Assembly: GCF_023910635.1 (NCBI RefSeq) | Contig: NZ_JAAVVZ010000015.1 | Coordinates: forward strand, 1 to 64,000 | Direction: 5' to 3' | Source of the DNA: Sphingorhabdus sp. | GTDB lineage: Bacteria > Pseudomonadota > Alphaproteobacteria > Sphingomonadales > Sphingomonadaceae | DNA length: 64,000 nt | Part shown: positions 49,730 through 58,485 of the stretch, piece after piece | Layout: every line of letters starts with the position of its first letter | How positions within the stretch are numbered: position 1 is the first letter of the stretch | The notes under the pieces: model-generated | Databases searched by the model: none | Told to the model about the DNA's origin: nothing | The model's input: only the letters and a program-made list of their open reading frames with translations | Position numbers and translations under genes: made by a program

Positions 49730-51534
49730 ACCTGAAGCGACCAGCAACCTTATTGATAGCATTAGCGTTGCTCAGCCCGGCAACGCTGGGTGCGCAGGCG
49801 GCGCCAACAAAGCGCCCCAATATTGTCATCCTCCTTGCCGATGATTGGGGCTTTAGCGATGTTGGGGCCTTTGGCGGCGAGATTGCGACACCCAATATCG
49901 ACGCGCTTGCCGCCGAGGGCGTACGTTTTTCAAACTTCCATGTGGCTGGATCCTGTTCGCCAACACGGGCGATGCTGCAAACGGGCGTGATCAACCACCG
50001 CGCTGGCCTGGGCAATATGCCAGAAACAATTCCACCGGAACATCTGGGCAAACCCGGCTATGAAGCGCGGCTCAACAACCGCGTGGTAACCATTGCTGAC
50101 CAGCTACGCGTTGGTGGCTATCGCACCTATCTGACGGGGAAATGGCATCTGGGGCACACGCCCGATACCGTGCCGACAGCGCGCGGCTATGATCGTGCGC
50201 TTGCACTCGCGCAATCGGGCGCGGATAATTTTGAAGATAAACCCAATCTGCTGATTTACGACAAGACCGATTGGAGTGAGGATGGGAAGCCTGCAAAGCT
50301 GCCGAAGCGCTTCTATTCATCAACGCTGATTATCGACAGGATGATCAGCTATATCGACAGCGGCAAGGCCAGCGGAAAACCATTTCTGGCATCCGTCAAT
50401 TTCATCGCCAACCATATTCCGGTGCAGGCACGCGATGCGGATATTGCAGCTTATGCCGGGCGCTACAATGCTGGCTGGACTGCATTGCGCAACCAACGCC
50501 GCGCCGCCGCAATTGCCAAAGGCGTAATGCCCGCTGGTGTTGCGATGGTAAGCATGGACACCAGTGGTGACTGGTCGATATTGTCGGCACAGCAGCGCCG
50601 GCAACGTGCGGGGGCGATGGCCGCTTATGCGGGCATGGGCACAGCGATGGATCGCGAAATCGGCCGATTGGTCGCGCATCTAAAGGCCATCGGCGCATAT
50701 GAAAATACCATCTTTGTGTTTTTGTCTGACAATGGCGCGGAAGCCACTGATCCCATGAACATGGGCGCATTCACGCGCTGGAACGCCAATCAACTCTATG
50801 ATCAAAGCATCGCCCAACAGGGACGCCCGGGCTCGCTGACCGCACAAGGTGCAGGCTTTGCAAGCGCATCGGTCTCGCCGCTGCGTGGATACAAGTTTAC
50901 GGCGAGCGAAGGTGGCTTGCGTGTTCCGATGATCCTTGCCTGGCCAGGCAACCCTGCGATCAAGGGCGGCAGCGTTGCAACAGGCTTTGCCCATGTCACC
51001 GATATGTCGCTGACCTTGCTAAAGCTTGTCGGGGTCACGCCGCAGCAAGGCAGTTTTGCCGGCCGCCGCGTCGAACCAATGATCGGGATGGACCTATCAC
51101 CTATGCTCACCGGGGCTGCATCCTCGGTCCATGCGGCAGACAAGCCCTTGGGGTATGAATTGTCCGGCAATGCGGTGTTATTCAAAGGCGATTATAAGCT
51201 TGTCAAAAACCTGCCGCCCTACGGAGATGGCCGCTGGCGGCTTTACAACATCGCAACCGACCCCGGAGAGGCCAATGATCTGTCGGGTTCAGCCCCCGAC
51301 CGTTTTGTTGCGATGCAACAGGATTATGCCGCCTTTGCCAAGGCAAATAAAGTGTTGCCGATGCCCGAAGGTTATACCGCGCCCAAACAGATTTTCGCCA
51401 ACGCATTGCGCACTTTGCTGATCCCGCGACTATTTGCGCTTTGGCCGGCGGGTGTCCTATTATTGATAGCAACAGCCGCCGCAATCTGGTGGCGCAGACG
51501 GCGGCGGGGGTTCGCAAGACCTTCACGGCTATAG
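49726..51534 (+). CDS. Formylglycine-dependent arylsulfatase with C-terminal membrane anchor
   Basis: A 602-residue sulfatase of the alkaline phosphatase-like superfamily, hydrolysing sulfate esters. It has a signal peptide (cleavage near LGAQA), metal-binding D39-D40 (NIVILLADDWG), and C77-S-P-T-R81, the CxPxR motif in which Cys becomes formylglycine. Further segments are TGKWHLGHT and FVFLSDNGAEATD. The C-terminus has a hydrophobic span (FALWPAGVLLLIATAAAIWW) and an Arg-rich tail, so it is probably anchored in the inner membrane facing the periplasm. It overlaps the end of the GST-like gene and converges on the dehalogenase gene with a 6-base overlap. Confidence 0.93.
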   Translation: MNLKRPATLLIALALLSPATLGAQAAPTKRPNIVILLADDWGFSDVGAFGGEIATPNIDALAAEGVRFSNFHVAGSCSPTRAMLQTGVINHRAGLGNMPETIPPEHLGKPGYEARLNNRVVTIADQLRVGGYRTYLTGKWHLGHTPDTVPTARGYDRALALAQSGADNFEDKPNLLIYDKTDWSEDGKPAKLPKRFYSSTLIIDRMISYIDSGKASGKPFLASVNFIANHIPVQARDADIAAYAGRYNAGWTALRNQRRAAAIAKGVMPAGVAMVSMDTSGDWSILSAQQRRQRAGAMAAYAGMGTAMDREIGRLVAHLKAIGAYENTIFVFLSDNGAEATDPMNMGAFTRWNANQLYDQSIAQQGRPGSLTAQGAGFASASVSPLRGYKFTASEGGLRVPMILAWPGNPAIKGGSVATGFAHVTDMSLTLLKLVGVTPQQGSFAGRRVEPMIGMDLSPMLTGAASSVHAADKPLGYELSGNAVLFKGDYKLVKNLPPYGDGRWRLYNIATDPGEANDLSGSAPDRFVAMQQDYAAFAKANKVLPMPEGYTAPKQIFANALRTLLIPRLFALWPAGVLLLIATAAAIWWRRRRRGFARPSRL

Positions 51535-52419
51535 TATTTTTAGGATGCAGTCGATAAAGCCTTGCGGATCATTTTCCTGAATGAAGTGACCACCCTTCAA
51601 CGTGCAATGCGGCTGACCCAATGTGCCAGGAACGCGGCCAATGAACCTGCTCTCGCCGCCGCGCGTCACGGGATCGCCATCGCTGAAGCAGCATAGGAAC
51701 GGCTTGTCCCATTGCTCAAATACTTGCCAGGCCCGCTTCTGATCGGGGATCGCGACATTATTTTCAAACGGAACGAAGCTAGGGAATATCCGCGCCCCGG
51801 CTTTGTAGCGGCTGTCTGGGAACGGCGCGTCATAAGCTGCAATCTCGGCAGCGCTCAGCGCGCGCTTCGCCCCAGCGTTGACGATTTTGCCGATTGGAAA
51901 GAACGGGCTCCATTGGGAAAAGGCGCGCCAAATGGCAAAAGCGCGCGGTGCCGGGCCGCCTTCGGGTAAGCCGCCATTGGACAAAACGACGCCGGCAAAA
52001 CGATCGGGCATTTCCGCGACAAGGCGCAGGCCGATCAGCGACCCCCAATCCTGACAGACAAGCGTCATGTTATTCAGGTCAAGCGCCTCAATCCACTGAC
52101 GCATCCAGCCAACATGGCGTGCATAGCTATAGTCTGTTTTTTGAGTTGGCTTGTCCGATTTGCCAAAGCCAATCAGGTCAGGCGCGACAACGCGAAAGCC
52201 TGCCGCGACGACTGGACCGATCATATGGCGATAGAGGTAGCTCCAGCTTGGCTCGCCATGCATCATCAGCACAACCGGCGCATCGCGCGGCCCTTCATCC
52301 ACATAATGCACGCGCAATGCTGTGCCGTCGGAGGGATCGGCAATCTCCACATAATTTGGCGCAAAGGGAAAATCGTGGATATCGGCAAAGGCGCTATCGG
52401 GTGTGCGTAGGACTTTCAA
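51529..52419 (-). CDS. Haloalkane dehalogenase-like alpha/beta hydrolase
   Basis: A 296-residue protein of the haloalkane dehalogenase type. Asp124 is the nucleophile (VCQDWGSLIG, with Trp125 as halide-stabilising residue). HGEPSWSYLYRHM (with E56 and W59) is the oxyanion/halide segment. H278 is in KGGHFIQE. These are the residues of HLD-I enzymes, which cleave carbon-halogen bonds. Epoxide hydrolases share the fold, so halide specificity would need assay. The gene lies between the sulfatase and the formylglycine-generating enzyme. Confidence 0.88.
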   Translation of the reverse strand: MKVLRTPDSAFADIHDFPFAPNYVEIADPSDGTALRVHYVDEGPRDAPVVLMMHGEPSWSYLYRHMIGPVVAAGFRVVAPDLIGFGKSDKPTQKTDYSYARHVGWMRQWIEALDLNNMTLVCQDWGSLIGLRLVAEMPDRFAGVVLSNGGLPEGGPAPRAFAIWRAFSQWSPFFPIGKIVNAGAKRALSAAEIAAYDAPFPDSRYKAGARIFPSFVPFENNVAIPDQKRAWQVFEQWDKPFLCCFSDGDPVTRGGESRFIGRVPGTLGQPHCTLKGGHFIQENDPQGFIDCILKIL

Positions 52420-52478
52420 AAGTTAACCCCTAAAATAAATTATATTGACACTTTAAGTGCCATATTATGAATGGCGGG

Positions 52479-53396
52479 TCAAGAAGTCGGCCCCACCTTC
52501 TTCGTATCCACCAGCCTAAACCCGATATGGTCGGTCCCTAGCCCGCGTTCCTGGAACTGACGCGCGGCGGGGCGATAGCGCGCGCAATAATTGGCGGCGC
52601 AGAGATAGGAGCCACCTTTTATGATGTTAACCGGCTCGCTGGCGTCGGCGCGCGCTCCGCTGGCGCTCGTCCATTCCCACACATTACCGATCATGTCGTA
52701 CAGACCAAATCCGTTGGGTTTGAAACAGCCGACTGGCGCGCGACCGACATAGCCGTCCGTGTTCAGGTTTTTCACCGGGAAGACGCCTTGATAATAATTT
52801 GCTTGCGGCTGGCCCTTTGCATCAACCGGCTCCGGCAACGCCGCCGCGCCGCCGCGCGCGGCATATTCCCACTGTGCCTCGCTCGGCAATTCTTTCCCCA
52901 CCCATTGCGCATAAGCCTCCGCATCCTGATAGGCGATCTGGACAACGGGTTCGCGGTCTCGCCCGATTATGCTCTCATTCTGCCCAGAAGGATGCCGCCA
53001 TTGCGCCCCCGGCACCCAGCGCCACCAACGCGGGTCGGCGTCCGACGGAATGTTAAACACAGCAGAACCCGGAACCAGCATGTCTGGCGGTGCATCGGGC
53101 AGCTTGGGTGGGTCGCGCTCGGATATGGTCTTGTAACCAGTCGCTTTTACAAAGGCCGCAAATTCGGCGTTGGTGACTTCATGCGTGTCGATCCAGAAAC
53201 CCTTGACCATAACGGTCTTTGGCGGGCCCTCCTCCGGATAATGCGGATCGTCACCCATCACGAAACGACCGCCAGCTACCCAAACCATATTGTTGCCCGA
53301 CGGGCCAGTGCACACCCTTTCGGGCGGCCCGGATGCATCGCTACAGCCCGACAGCATGAGAAGCAGACCAAGAGCAAACCCAAAGCGTTGCATCAA
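52479..53396 (-). CDS. Formylglycine-generating enzyme (SUMF1 family), lipoprotein
   Basis: A 305-residue FGE-sulfatase-domain protein. A signal peptide ends in lipobox LSGC (about residues 15-18). The C-type-lectin-like FGE fold runs from GGRFVMGDDPHY to the end. The copper cysteines of aerobic FGE are present, C266 and C271 in GGSYLCAANYCARYRPAAR. It would convert the CxPxR cysteine of the two nearby sulfatases to formylglycine. A lipoprotein signal in an FGE is notable, since the sulfatases are exported and would be modified outside the cytoplasm or during export. Its ATG overlaps the tetR stop, so the two are coupled. Confidence 0.92.
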   Translation of the reverse strand: MMQRFGFALGLLLMLSGCSDASGPPERVCTGPSGNNMVWVAGGRFVMGDDPHYPEEGPPKTVMVKGFWIDTHEVTNAEFAAFVKATGYKTISERDPPKLPDAPPDMLVPGSAVFNIPSDADPRWWRWVPGAQWRHPSGQNESIIGRDREPVVQIAYQDAEAYAQWVGKELPSEAQWEYAARGGAAALPEPVDAKGQPQANYYQGVFPVKNLNTDGYVGRAPVGCFKPNGFGLYDMIGNVWEWTSASGARADASEPVNIIKGGSYLCAANYCARYRPAARQFQERGLGTDHIGFRLVDTKKVGPTS

Positions 53397-54013
53397 TCCT
53401 CCGGCATGCCGGCCATAGCATCGCCCAGCAAACGCCGCACGACAGCCTTAGCGTCGTCCACAGGCAGTTCCTGATCATGCCGTAACAGCCGCCATGTCTG
53501 GAAACTCAATATGACATTAAGCCCATGGGCACCCGTCACATCGGCCTTTACCGTCGCGGGCAAATATGACCCAATGGTATCAGATTCCAGCCGCAGCATG
53601 CGGCGATAGTCCTGCATCAGATAAGGCGACTGGAAACGTTTGAGATTGGCCGAAATCCGATAAGGCAGAATGGTTTCGAAAACCATCGCACGACGGTTCG
53701 CGATGTCGAACAGCTTTTCCCGCCAAGTAGCGCCCGTTGGCGGCTGGAGGATGATGGGCATCACCTGCGCCTCAATCACTTCGCCCATTTCGCGGTAAAG
53801 CTCATCCATATCGTCAAAGTGTCGGAAAACCGAGCGGAGCCCGACGCCCGCCACCTCCGCAACACGCGCAGCGCTGGGCGCGACATCGCCTTTGCCGACT
53901 AGATCGAGCATCGCTGCGACTATCTTTGAGCGGCTAGACCGGCTGCGTTCGCGCCGACCATCGGCCAATGGTGCCTCTGCGCGTGATGTCATTTTGTGCG
54001 ATATGGTGGTCAT
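53393..54013 (-). CDS. TetR-family transcriptional regulator
   Basis: A 206-residue TetR-type regulator with an N-terminal helix-turn-helix (SRSKIVAAMLDLVGKGDVAPSAARVAEVAGVGLRSVFRHFDDMDELY in pattern, about 28-75) and a variable ligand domain. The ATG at 54013 was chosen as the shortest start that keeps the whole HTH; longer frames read into the divergent promoter. It is the first gene of an operon with the FGE gene and probably controls the sulfatase cluster. Confidence 0.82.
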   Translation of the reverse strand: MTTISHKMTSRAEAPLADGRRERSRSSRSKIVAAMLDLVGKGDVAPSAARVAEVAGVGLRSVFRHFDDMDELYREMGEVIEAQVMPIILQPPTGATWREKLFDIANRRAMVFETILPYRISANLKRFQSPYLMQDYRRMLRLESDTIGSYLPATVKADVTGAHGLNVILSFQTWRLLRHDQELPVDDAKAVVRRLLGDAMAGMPED

Positions 54014-54152
54014 GCCGCCATGTTTTGCGGCAAACGGCCGTTGGCGCAAGCGACAAAAGCGATTGCAAATATATTTTGGCACAATTAATGCCAATAAAAT
54101 TCCGCCGAGTTGCTGTCGGACAAAAAATCGCTGGGCGAGGAAGAAGGTAAGA

Positions 54153-54404
54153 ATGTCAAAAACCGTTTTCATTTTGGCCGCGTCGGCCCTGCTGCTGTCT
54201 GCTACAATGCTGTCGGCGCAAAACACTGTGCGCGAAGCTTGCATGCCCGATATCCGTAAATATTGCTCCGCAGAATTGGGCAGCTTTAGCCGGGAAAATG
54301 TCCGCGCCTGCCTCATCAAAAATATCAAACAAACGTCGCCCGCCTGTCAAGCAGCGGCAAAGGCGCGACGCGATGCCGAACGCGCCAAAAAGAAAGGCAG
54401 TTAG
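54153..54404 (+). CDS. Small secreted cysteine-rich repeat protein
   Basis: An 83-residue protein with a signal peptide (cleavage near MLSAQ) and four cysteines in the order C-x6-C ... NVRACLIKNIKQTSPAC, the pattern of bacterial proteins related to Golgi cysteine-rich repeats (PF00839). The function is unknown. It has AAGAAGG upstream of the ATG, diverges from tetR, and starts a four-gene operon ending with a sulfatase. Confidence 0.75.
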   Translation: MSKTVFILAASALLLSATMLSAQNTVREACMPDIRKYCSAELGSFSRENVRACLIKNIKQTSPACQAAAKARRDAERAKKKGS

Positions 54405-54408
54405 AGCC

Positions 54409-55041
54409 ATGACGATATGGATAATCTGGGGCACGGCGCTGCTCGCTTATGGCGTATTTCGGCTCTGGTATGATAATACGTCCGGCCCGCTGAAACCTGC
54501 CGAGATTGATGCGTTTCTGGCACAGGTGGCGGGTCGTTTCGCGGGCACAGGAAATAGCGCGGATGTTATGCGGGCTTTCCTTGAAGCCGATGACGGCCGC
54601 GAGTTTGTCATGCTCAATCTGGTCAAGGCGCAGATGGCGCAGGTTGAGGACCCCAAAACGGGGCAAATGGTTCAAGGCTTTGATCTGCTCAAGCGCTATT
54701 CGAGACGCTTCATGCCGGTTCTGTTCCGCACGGGCGGCCATCCCGGCATGGTCGGACGCAAGGTCGGCGGCTATATCGACGCTTGGAACACCGAGGCGGA
54801 TCCCGACTGGACGATCTTTGGCCTGATGCGCTACCGCAGTCGGCGCGATATGATAAAGCTGGTGATGGACCCCCTATTTACCGAAGGCCATCCCGATAAG
54901 CTGCTCGGCACGCTTGCGACCTTTTCTTTCCCAACCCAGCGGATGGTGTCCTTTTATGTCAGCCCACGGGTAACTGTCGCGCTGGTTCTTGCTCTGCTCG
55001 CGGCGCTGACACATATCCTATGGTTGACGAACGGCGCATGA
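54409..55041 (+). CDS. Membrane protein of unknown function with a dimeric-barrel-like core
   Basis: A 210-residue protein with a hydrophobic span at each end (WIIWGTALLAYGVFRLWY and VTVALVLALLAALTHILWL). The soluble part between them contains GREFVMLNLVKAQ, which resembles the core of DUF1330 dimeric alpha-beta barrels; I hold this loosely. It starts four bases after the cysteine-rich gene and overlaps the next gene by four bases. Confidence 0.6.
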   Translation: MTIWIIWGTALLAYGVFRLWYDNTSGPLKPAEIDAFLAQVAGRFAGTGNSADVMRAFLEADDGREFVMLNLVKAQMAQVEDPKTGQMVQGFDLLKRYSRRFMPVLFRTGGHPGMVGRKVGGYIDAWNTEADPDWTIFGLMRYRSRRDMIKLVMDPLFTEGHPDKLLGTLATFSFPTQRMVSFYVSPRVTVALVLALLAALTHILWLTNGA

Positions 55042-55433
55042 AGTCCGCGCTACACGCACGGCCAGAGACGCTCTGGAACCGGCGGCTATGGATGCGGCTT
55101 GCCACGGTCAACGCGCTCGCATCTGTCATCGCACTTATGTTCTCGGTGCATGTGACGGAAGATGTTTCATCAATCGTTCGGCTTGGCGCCCAAGTTCAGT
55201 TCATGCACAGCATGGCCAGCATCGCTTGTGCCACGTTCATGAATATTGGCGCAGAGGCCGCGCGCCGTGCCCCGGCCTTCCTCCTCGGCGGATCGCTTTT
55301 GTTTGCGGTGCATCACCATGGCGCAGCCGCAGGCCTTTGGGGGTTGGCCAATGGGTTGATCGTTTTTGCAGCGGTCGTGATGGCCAGTGGCTGGATGATC
55401 ATGCTGGCGGCTGGACGAAGTATCGATACATGA
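55038..55433 (+). CDS. Small membrane protein, unknown function
   Basis: A 131-residue protein with four hydrophobic segments (from LATVNALASVIALMFSV to VVMASGWMIMLAAG). It could belong to DUF423, but I am not sure. Its ATG at 55038 overlaps the upstream TGA, so it belongs to the same operon; an ATG at 55020 is also possible. The sulfatase start lies 25 bases downstream. Confidence 0.6.
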   Translation: MKSALHARPETLWNRRLWMRLATVNALASVIALMFSVHVTEDVSSIVRLGAQVQFMHSMASIACATFMNIGAEAARRAPAFLLGGSLLFAVHHHGAAAGLWGLANGLIVFAAVVMASGWMIMLAAGRSIDT

Positions 55434-55458
55434 AGCAGGCAGTTGGGAGACATTGGAG

Positions 55459-57087
55459 ATGCGCAAACTGATATGGATCGGGGCATTAATGCTGTTGATC
55501 GGCGCAGGCTATTTGGGTTTTCAGCAGTATAAAATCTATCTGCCCGGCATTATCGGCGAATGGCGCGAACCCATTGCCGAAAACCGCCCCATAGCATGGG
55601 CGCAGGGTCCTGCCGTCGCCCCATCTGGCAAACGTCCGCCTAATGTCATCCTGATTGTCGCCGATGATTTGGGCATGAACGACATTTCGCTGTACGGTGG
55701 GGGAGTAGCCGGTGGAGCGGTGCCGACCCCCAATATCGATTCGATTGCCAAACAGGGTGTCAGCTTTGCCAATGGCTATGCCGCCAATGCCACCTGTTCG
55801 CCTTCGCGTGCAGCTTTGATGACGGGGCGCTATCCGACACGGTTTGGTTTTGAATTTACCTCTATTCCAGCTGCATTTGCTTCGAATCTGGCGCATAATG
55901 GTGGAAATTCACCCTATCCGACCATCTATCATGAAGAGCTGAACAAGGACCTGCCGGCCTATGCCGACATGGGGGTGCCCAATGCGGAAATCATGTTGCC
56001 CGAGATACTGAAAGCCAAGGGGTATCATAACATCCACATCGGCAAGTGGCATCTGGGTGAAGCAAAGCCATTGCGGCCAACGTCACAGGGTTTTGACGAA
56101 AGCCTTGGCATGCGTGCGGGCGGGGATTTGTTTATGGCCGAAGATGACCCTCAGGTCGTCAATGCAAAGCTACCATGGGATCCGATCGACCGCTTTTTAT
56201 GGGCAAATCTGCCACACGCCGTCTATTGGGGGGATAGCCAGCGCTTTCGTCCCAAAGGCCATTTGACCGATTATTTCACCGACAATGCATTGGCCGCGAT
56301 TGACGCAAACAAGAACCGGCCCTTCTTCATGTATCTCGCTTATAATGCGCCGCACACACCGTTGCAGGCGCTGAAATCGGATTATGACGCCCTGCCGCAG
56401 ATCAAGGACCATACCCAGCGCGTCTATGGCGCGATGATGCGCCAGCTTGACCGGCGGATTGGCGATGTGCTGCAAAAACTGAAGGACACAGGCCTCGACA
56501 ACAATACCCTGGTTATCTTTACCAGCGACAATGGCGGCGCGTGGTACACGGGCATAAAGGACCACAACACACCCTATCGCGGGTATAAAGGCACCTTTTT
56601 CGAAGGCGGCATTCACGTGCCGATGCTGATGCGCTGGCCGGGCAGAATCGCGCCGGGGACCGTTCGCAATGATGTGGCGCAGCATCTAGATATGTTTGCA
56701 ACGATTGCAGCGGCAACTGGCGCAAGCCTGCCCAGTGATCGCAAGATGGACAGCTTCAACCTGCTTGGCACGGGGCCAAAACGCGAAATCACCTTCTGGC
56801 GTTCGGGGCATTACCGCGTTGTCCGCGCGGGCGACTGGAAATTGCAGATTTCCAAACGTCCCGAAAAGGCATGGCTGTTCAACCTAGCCACCGACCCAAC
56901 CGAGCAAGTCAATTTGGCCGCTAAAGACCCTGCGCGCGTGGCGGAACTGCGCAAGTTGATCGAAGCCCAAAATGCCGGACTTCCCAAGCCGCTCTGGCCC
57001 GGCTTGCTCGAAGGCGCGATCCGCATTGATGTTCCGCTTAATGCGGTATGGAAGAAGGATCAGGAATATGTCTATTGGGCCAACTGA
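55459..57087 (+). CDS. Formylglycine-dependent arylsulfatase, membrane-anchored
   Basis: A 542-residue sulfatase. The N-terminus is a hydrophobic span (LIWIGALMLLIGAGYLGFQQY), likely an uncleaved anchor. Metal-binding is in NVILIVADDLG (D69, D70), and the CxPxR motif is C113-S-P-S-R117 (ATCSPSRAALMTGRYPTRFG). IHIGKWHLGEAKP and VIFTSDNGGAWY follow. The ATG at 55459 has GGGAGA at good spacing. It is the last gene of the operon that starts with the cysteine-rich protein. It differs in sequence from the sulfatase at 49726, so substrates are probably different. Confidence 0.93.
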   Translation: MRKLIWIGALMLLIGAGYLGFQQYKIYLPGIIGEWREPIAENRPIAWAQGPAVAPSGKRPPNVILIVADDLGMNDISLYGGGVAGGAVPTPNIDSIAKQGVSFANGYAANATCSPSRAALMTGRYPTRFGFEFTSIPAAFASNLAHNGGNSPYPTIYHEELNKDLPAYADMGVPNAEIMLPEILKAKGYHNIHIGKWHLGEAKPLRPTSQGFDESLGMRAGGDLFMAEDDPQVVNAKLPWDPIDRFLWANLPHAVYWGDSQRFRPKGHLTDYFTDNALAAIDANKNRPFFMYLAYNAPHTPLQALKSDYDALPQIKDHTQRVYGAMMRQLDRRIGDVLQKLKDTGLDNNTLVIFTSDNGGAWYTGIKDHNTPYRGYKGTFFEGGIHVPMLMRWPGRIAPGTVRNDVAQHLDMFATIAAATGASLPSDRKMDSFNLLGTGPKREITFWRSGHYRVVRAGDWKLQISKRPEKAWLFNLATDPTEQVNLAAKDPARVAELRKLIEAQNAGLPKPLWPGLLEGAIRIDVPLNAVWKKDQEYVYWAN

Positions 57088-57244
57088 TCGCGCAGTGATG
57101 CGAATGAGGGGTTGGGCGCGCCGGTTACCTTCATTCTTAATATGGTTCACGCAGGAGTCGAAGACAGCCAGAGGCCAGCCGCGGAGGGCCAGACGCCAGC
57201 CGCGGAGGGCGCAGAATATTGCCCAGCCCGCCGTCCTAAAAACA

Positions 57245-57332
57245 CCGTCATCCCAGCGCAGGCTGGTGCCTATGACGTGTGTCTGGCTAGGCCGACAGGC
57301 GTGATAGGCCCCAGCCTGCGCTGGGGCGACGG
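57245..57332. repeat. Dispersed palindromic repeat, copy 2
   Basis: The inverted counterpart of 13248-13335, nearly identical over 88 bases: CCGTCATCCCAGCGCAGGCTG on the left and CAGCCTGCGCTGGGGCGACGG on the right, with GTGTGTCTGG and GTGATAGGCC in between. It lies in the 492-base gap between a sulfatase gene and the response regulator. Confidence 0.75.
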
Positions 57333-57386
57333 TGGGAGTAGGAGTGGGTGCCACAAAGCCTCCCCTTCAGGGGCGCGGGGGGATGT

Positions 57387-57398
57387 AGGGTCAGGACC
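57387..57398 (+). repeat. Solitary AGGGTCAGGACC repeat end
   Basis: AGGGTCAGGACC followed by TAGGC, with no element body on either side. It is the second solitary copy besides 795-806. Confidence 0.7.
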
Positions 57399-57442
57399 TA
57401 GGCATTCCCGTGATGTTGCGCCGCTGTGGAGGGTCATATTTG

Positions 57443-57454
57443 GTATACGTATAC
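57443..57454. promoter_or_regulatory. GTATACGTATAC palindrome upstream of the receiver-HTH gene
   Basis: A perfect 12-base palindrome made of two GTATAC units, 126 bases before the start of the response regulator. It could be an operator. The evidence is only its symmetry and position. Confidence 0.3.
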
Positions 57455-57579
57455 ATGCACATTTGAAGAATGGCGGTGATCGTCAAGCGGTTGACGCTAA
57501 ACACGAAATAAGGGATAAGACGTAACGGCAGTCCAAGTCGATAATATCTTGTAATCAAATTTCAGCGTGAGGAGATGCG

Positions 57580-58443
57580 ATGCACGGCAATGGCTCGGAC
57601 AGTGAGATGGCGCTTAAAAAGGCATCCAAGGGTTGTACAATTCTTGTGGTCGACGATGATCCGGCGTGTCTCGATGAATATTGCGATGCGATAGCAAATT
57701 TGGGTTACACCGTGATATCCGCCACCAGCGCACCCGACGCATTGAAACAAATCGCGGAATCGCAAGACATCGGCGTTGTCATTACTGACGTTGAAATGCC
57801 CACAATGGACGGTATTTCATTATTATCTGAGATTTCTAACCGCTTTTCACTGAACAGACCCATTGTGACCTTGGTGCTGACGGGGCATTCGAGCTTGCAA
57901 GTCGCGACCAAGGCAATGCAATCGCAAGCGACAGATATGCTCAGTAAGCCAGTGTCGATTGAGCAATTGGCCGAAGCGCTACGCCGGGCGTCCGCGTATC
58001 ATTTTGCGATGGCCAACCGGTTCCAGATCACGGCCCTGACCAAGCGGCTTGATCCACCCGTCGTGCGCGACCGCCCCGCAAAATTGAACAGTACGCCAAC
58101 GGAAGAAGATCTTCAGGCATTCACGCGCATGCTGTTAAAATTCCAGCATAATAAATCGAAATTTTTTGACCCGGCGGTGCTAACCGGTCCGTCGTGGGAA
58201 ATATTGCTGGATATTGCGGAAGCCACTTTGCGCGGCGAGGCGGTGCCTGCGTCAAGCGCGTCGGCCTCAACACTTGTTCCGCTCAGCACGGCGCTGCGTC
58301 ACGTCAATAATCTGGTTAATGCCGGTCTCGTCCGACGATGGACTGACCCAACGGACAAGCGCCGCACTTTGCTAGAGCTTGAGCCCCACGCCGTTGCCGC
58401 GATGCAGCGTTATTTGGAAACAGCTTGGAAATTGCAGCCGTAA
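57580..58443 (+). CDS. Response regulator: receiver domain fused to a MarR-like winged helix
   Basis: A 287-residue protein. The N-terminal receiver (about 19-145) has acidic DDD in VVDDDPA, the phosphoacceptor Asp in VVITDVEMPTMDG, the Thr in LVLTGHS, and Lys in LSKPVS. A linker follows, then a MarR-like winged helix (about 185-280) with FDPAVLTGPSWEILLDI, PLSTALRHVNNLVNAGLVRRWTDP and DKRRTLLEL as wing. This combination is unusual; most DNA-binding regulators carry OmpR-, LuxR- or Fis-type output domains. The winged-helix half is clearly related to the free protein at 61029-61550. It converges on the kinase gene of the H-NOX operon, of which it is the likely partner. Confidence 0.9.
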   Translation: MHGNGSDSEMALKKASKGCTILVVDDDPACLDEYCDAIANLGYTVISATSAPDALKQIAESQDIGVVITDVEMPTMDGISLLSEISNRFSLNRPIVTLVLTGHSSLQVATKAMQSQATDMLSKPVSIEQLAEALRRASAYHFAMANRFQITALTKRLDPPVVRDRPAKLNSTPTEEDLQAFTRMLLKFQHNKSKFFDPAVLTGPSWEILLDIAEATLRGEAVPASSASASTLVPLSTALRHVNNLVNAGLVRRWTDPTDKRRTLLELEPHAVAAMQRYLETAWKLQP

Positions 58444-58485
58444 AACGAATGAATAGCACCCCGCATACCAGGAAATCATTTCGCG

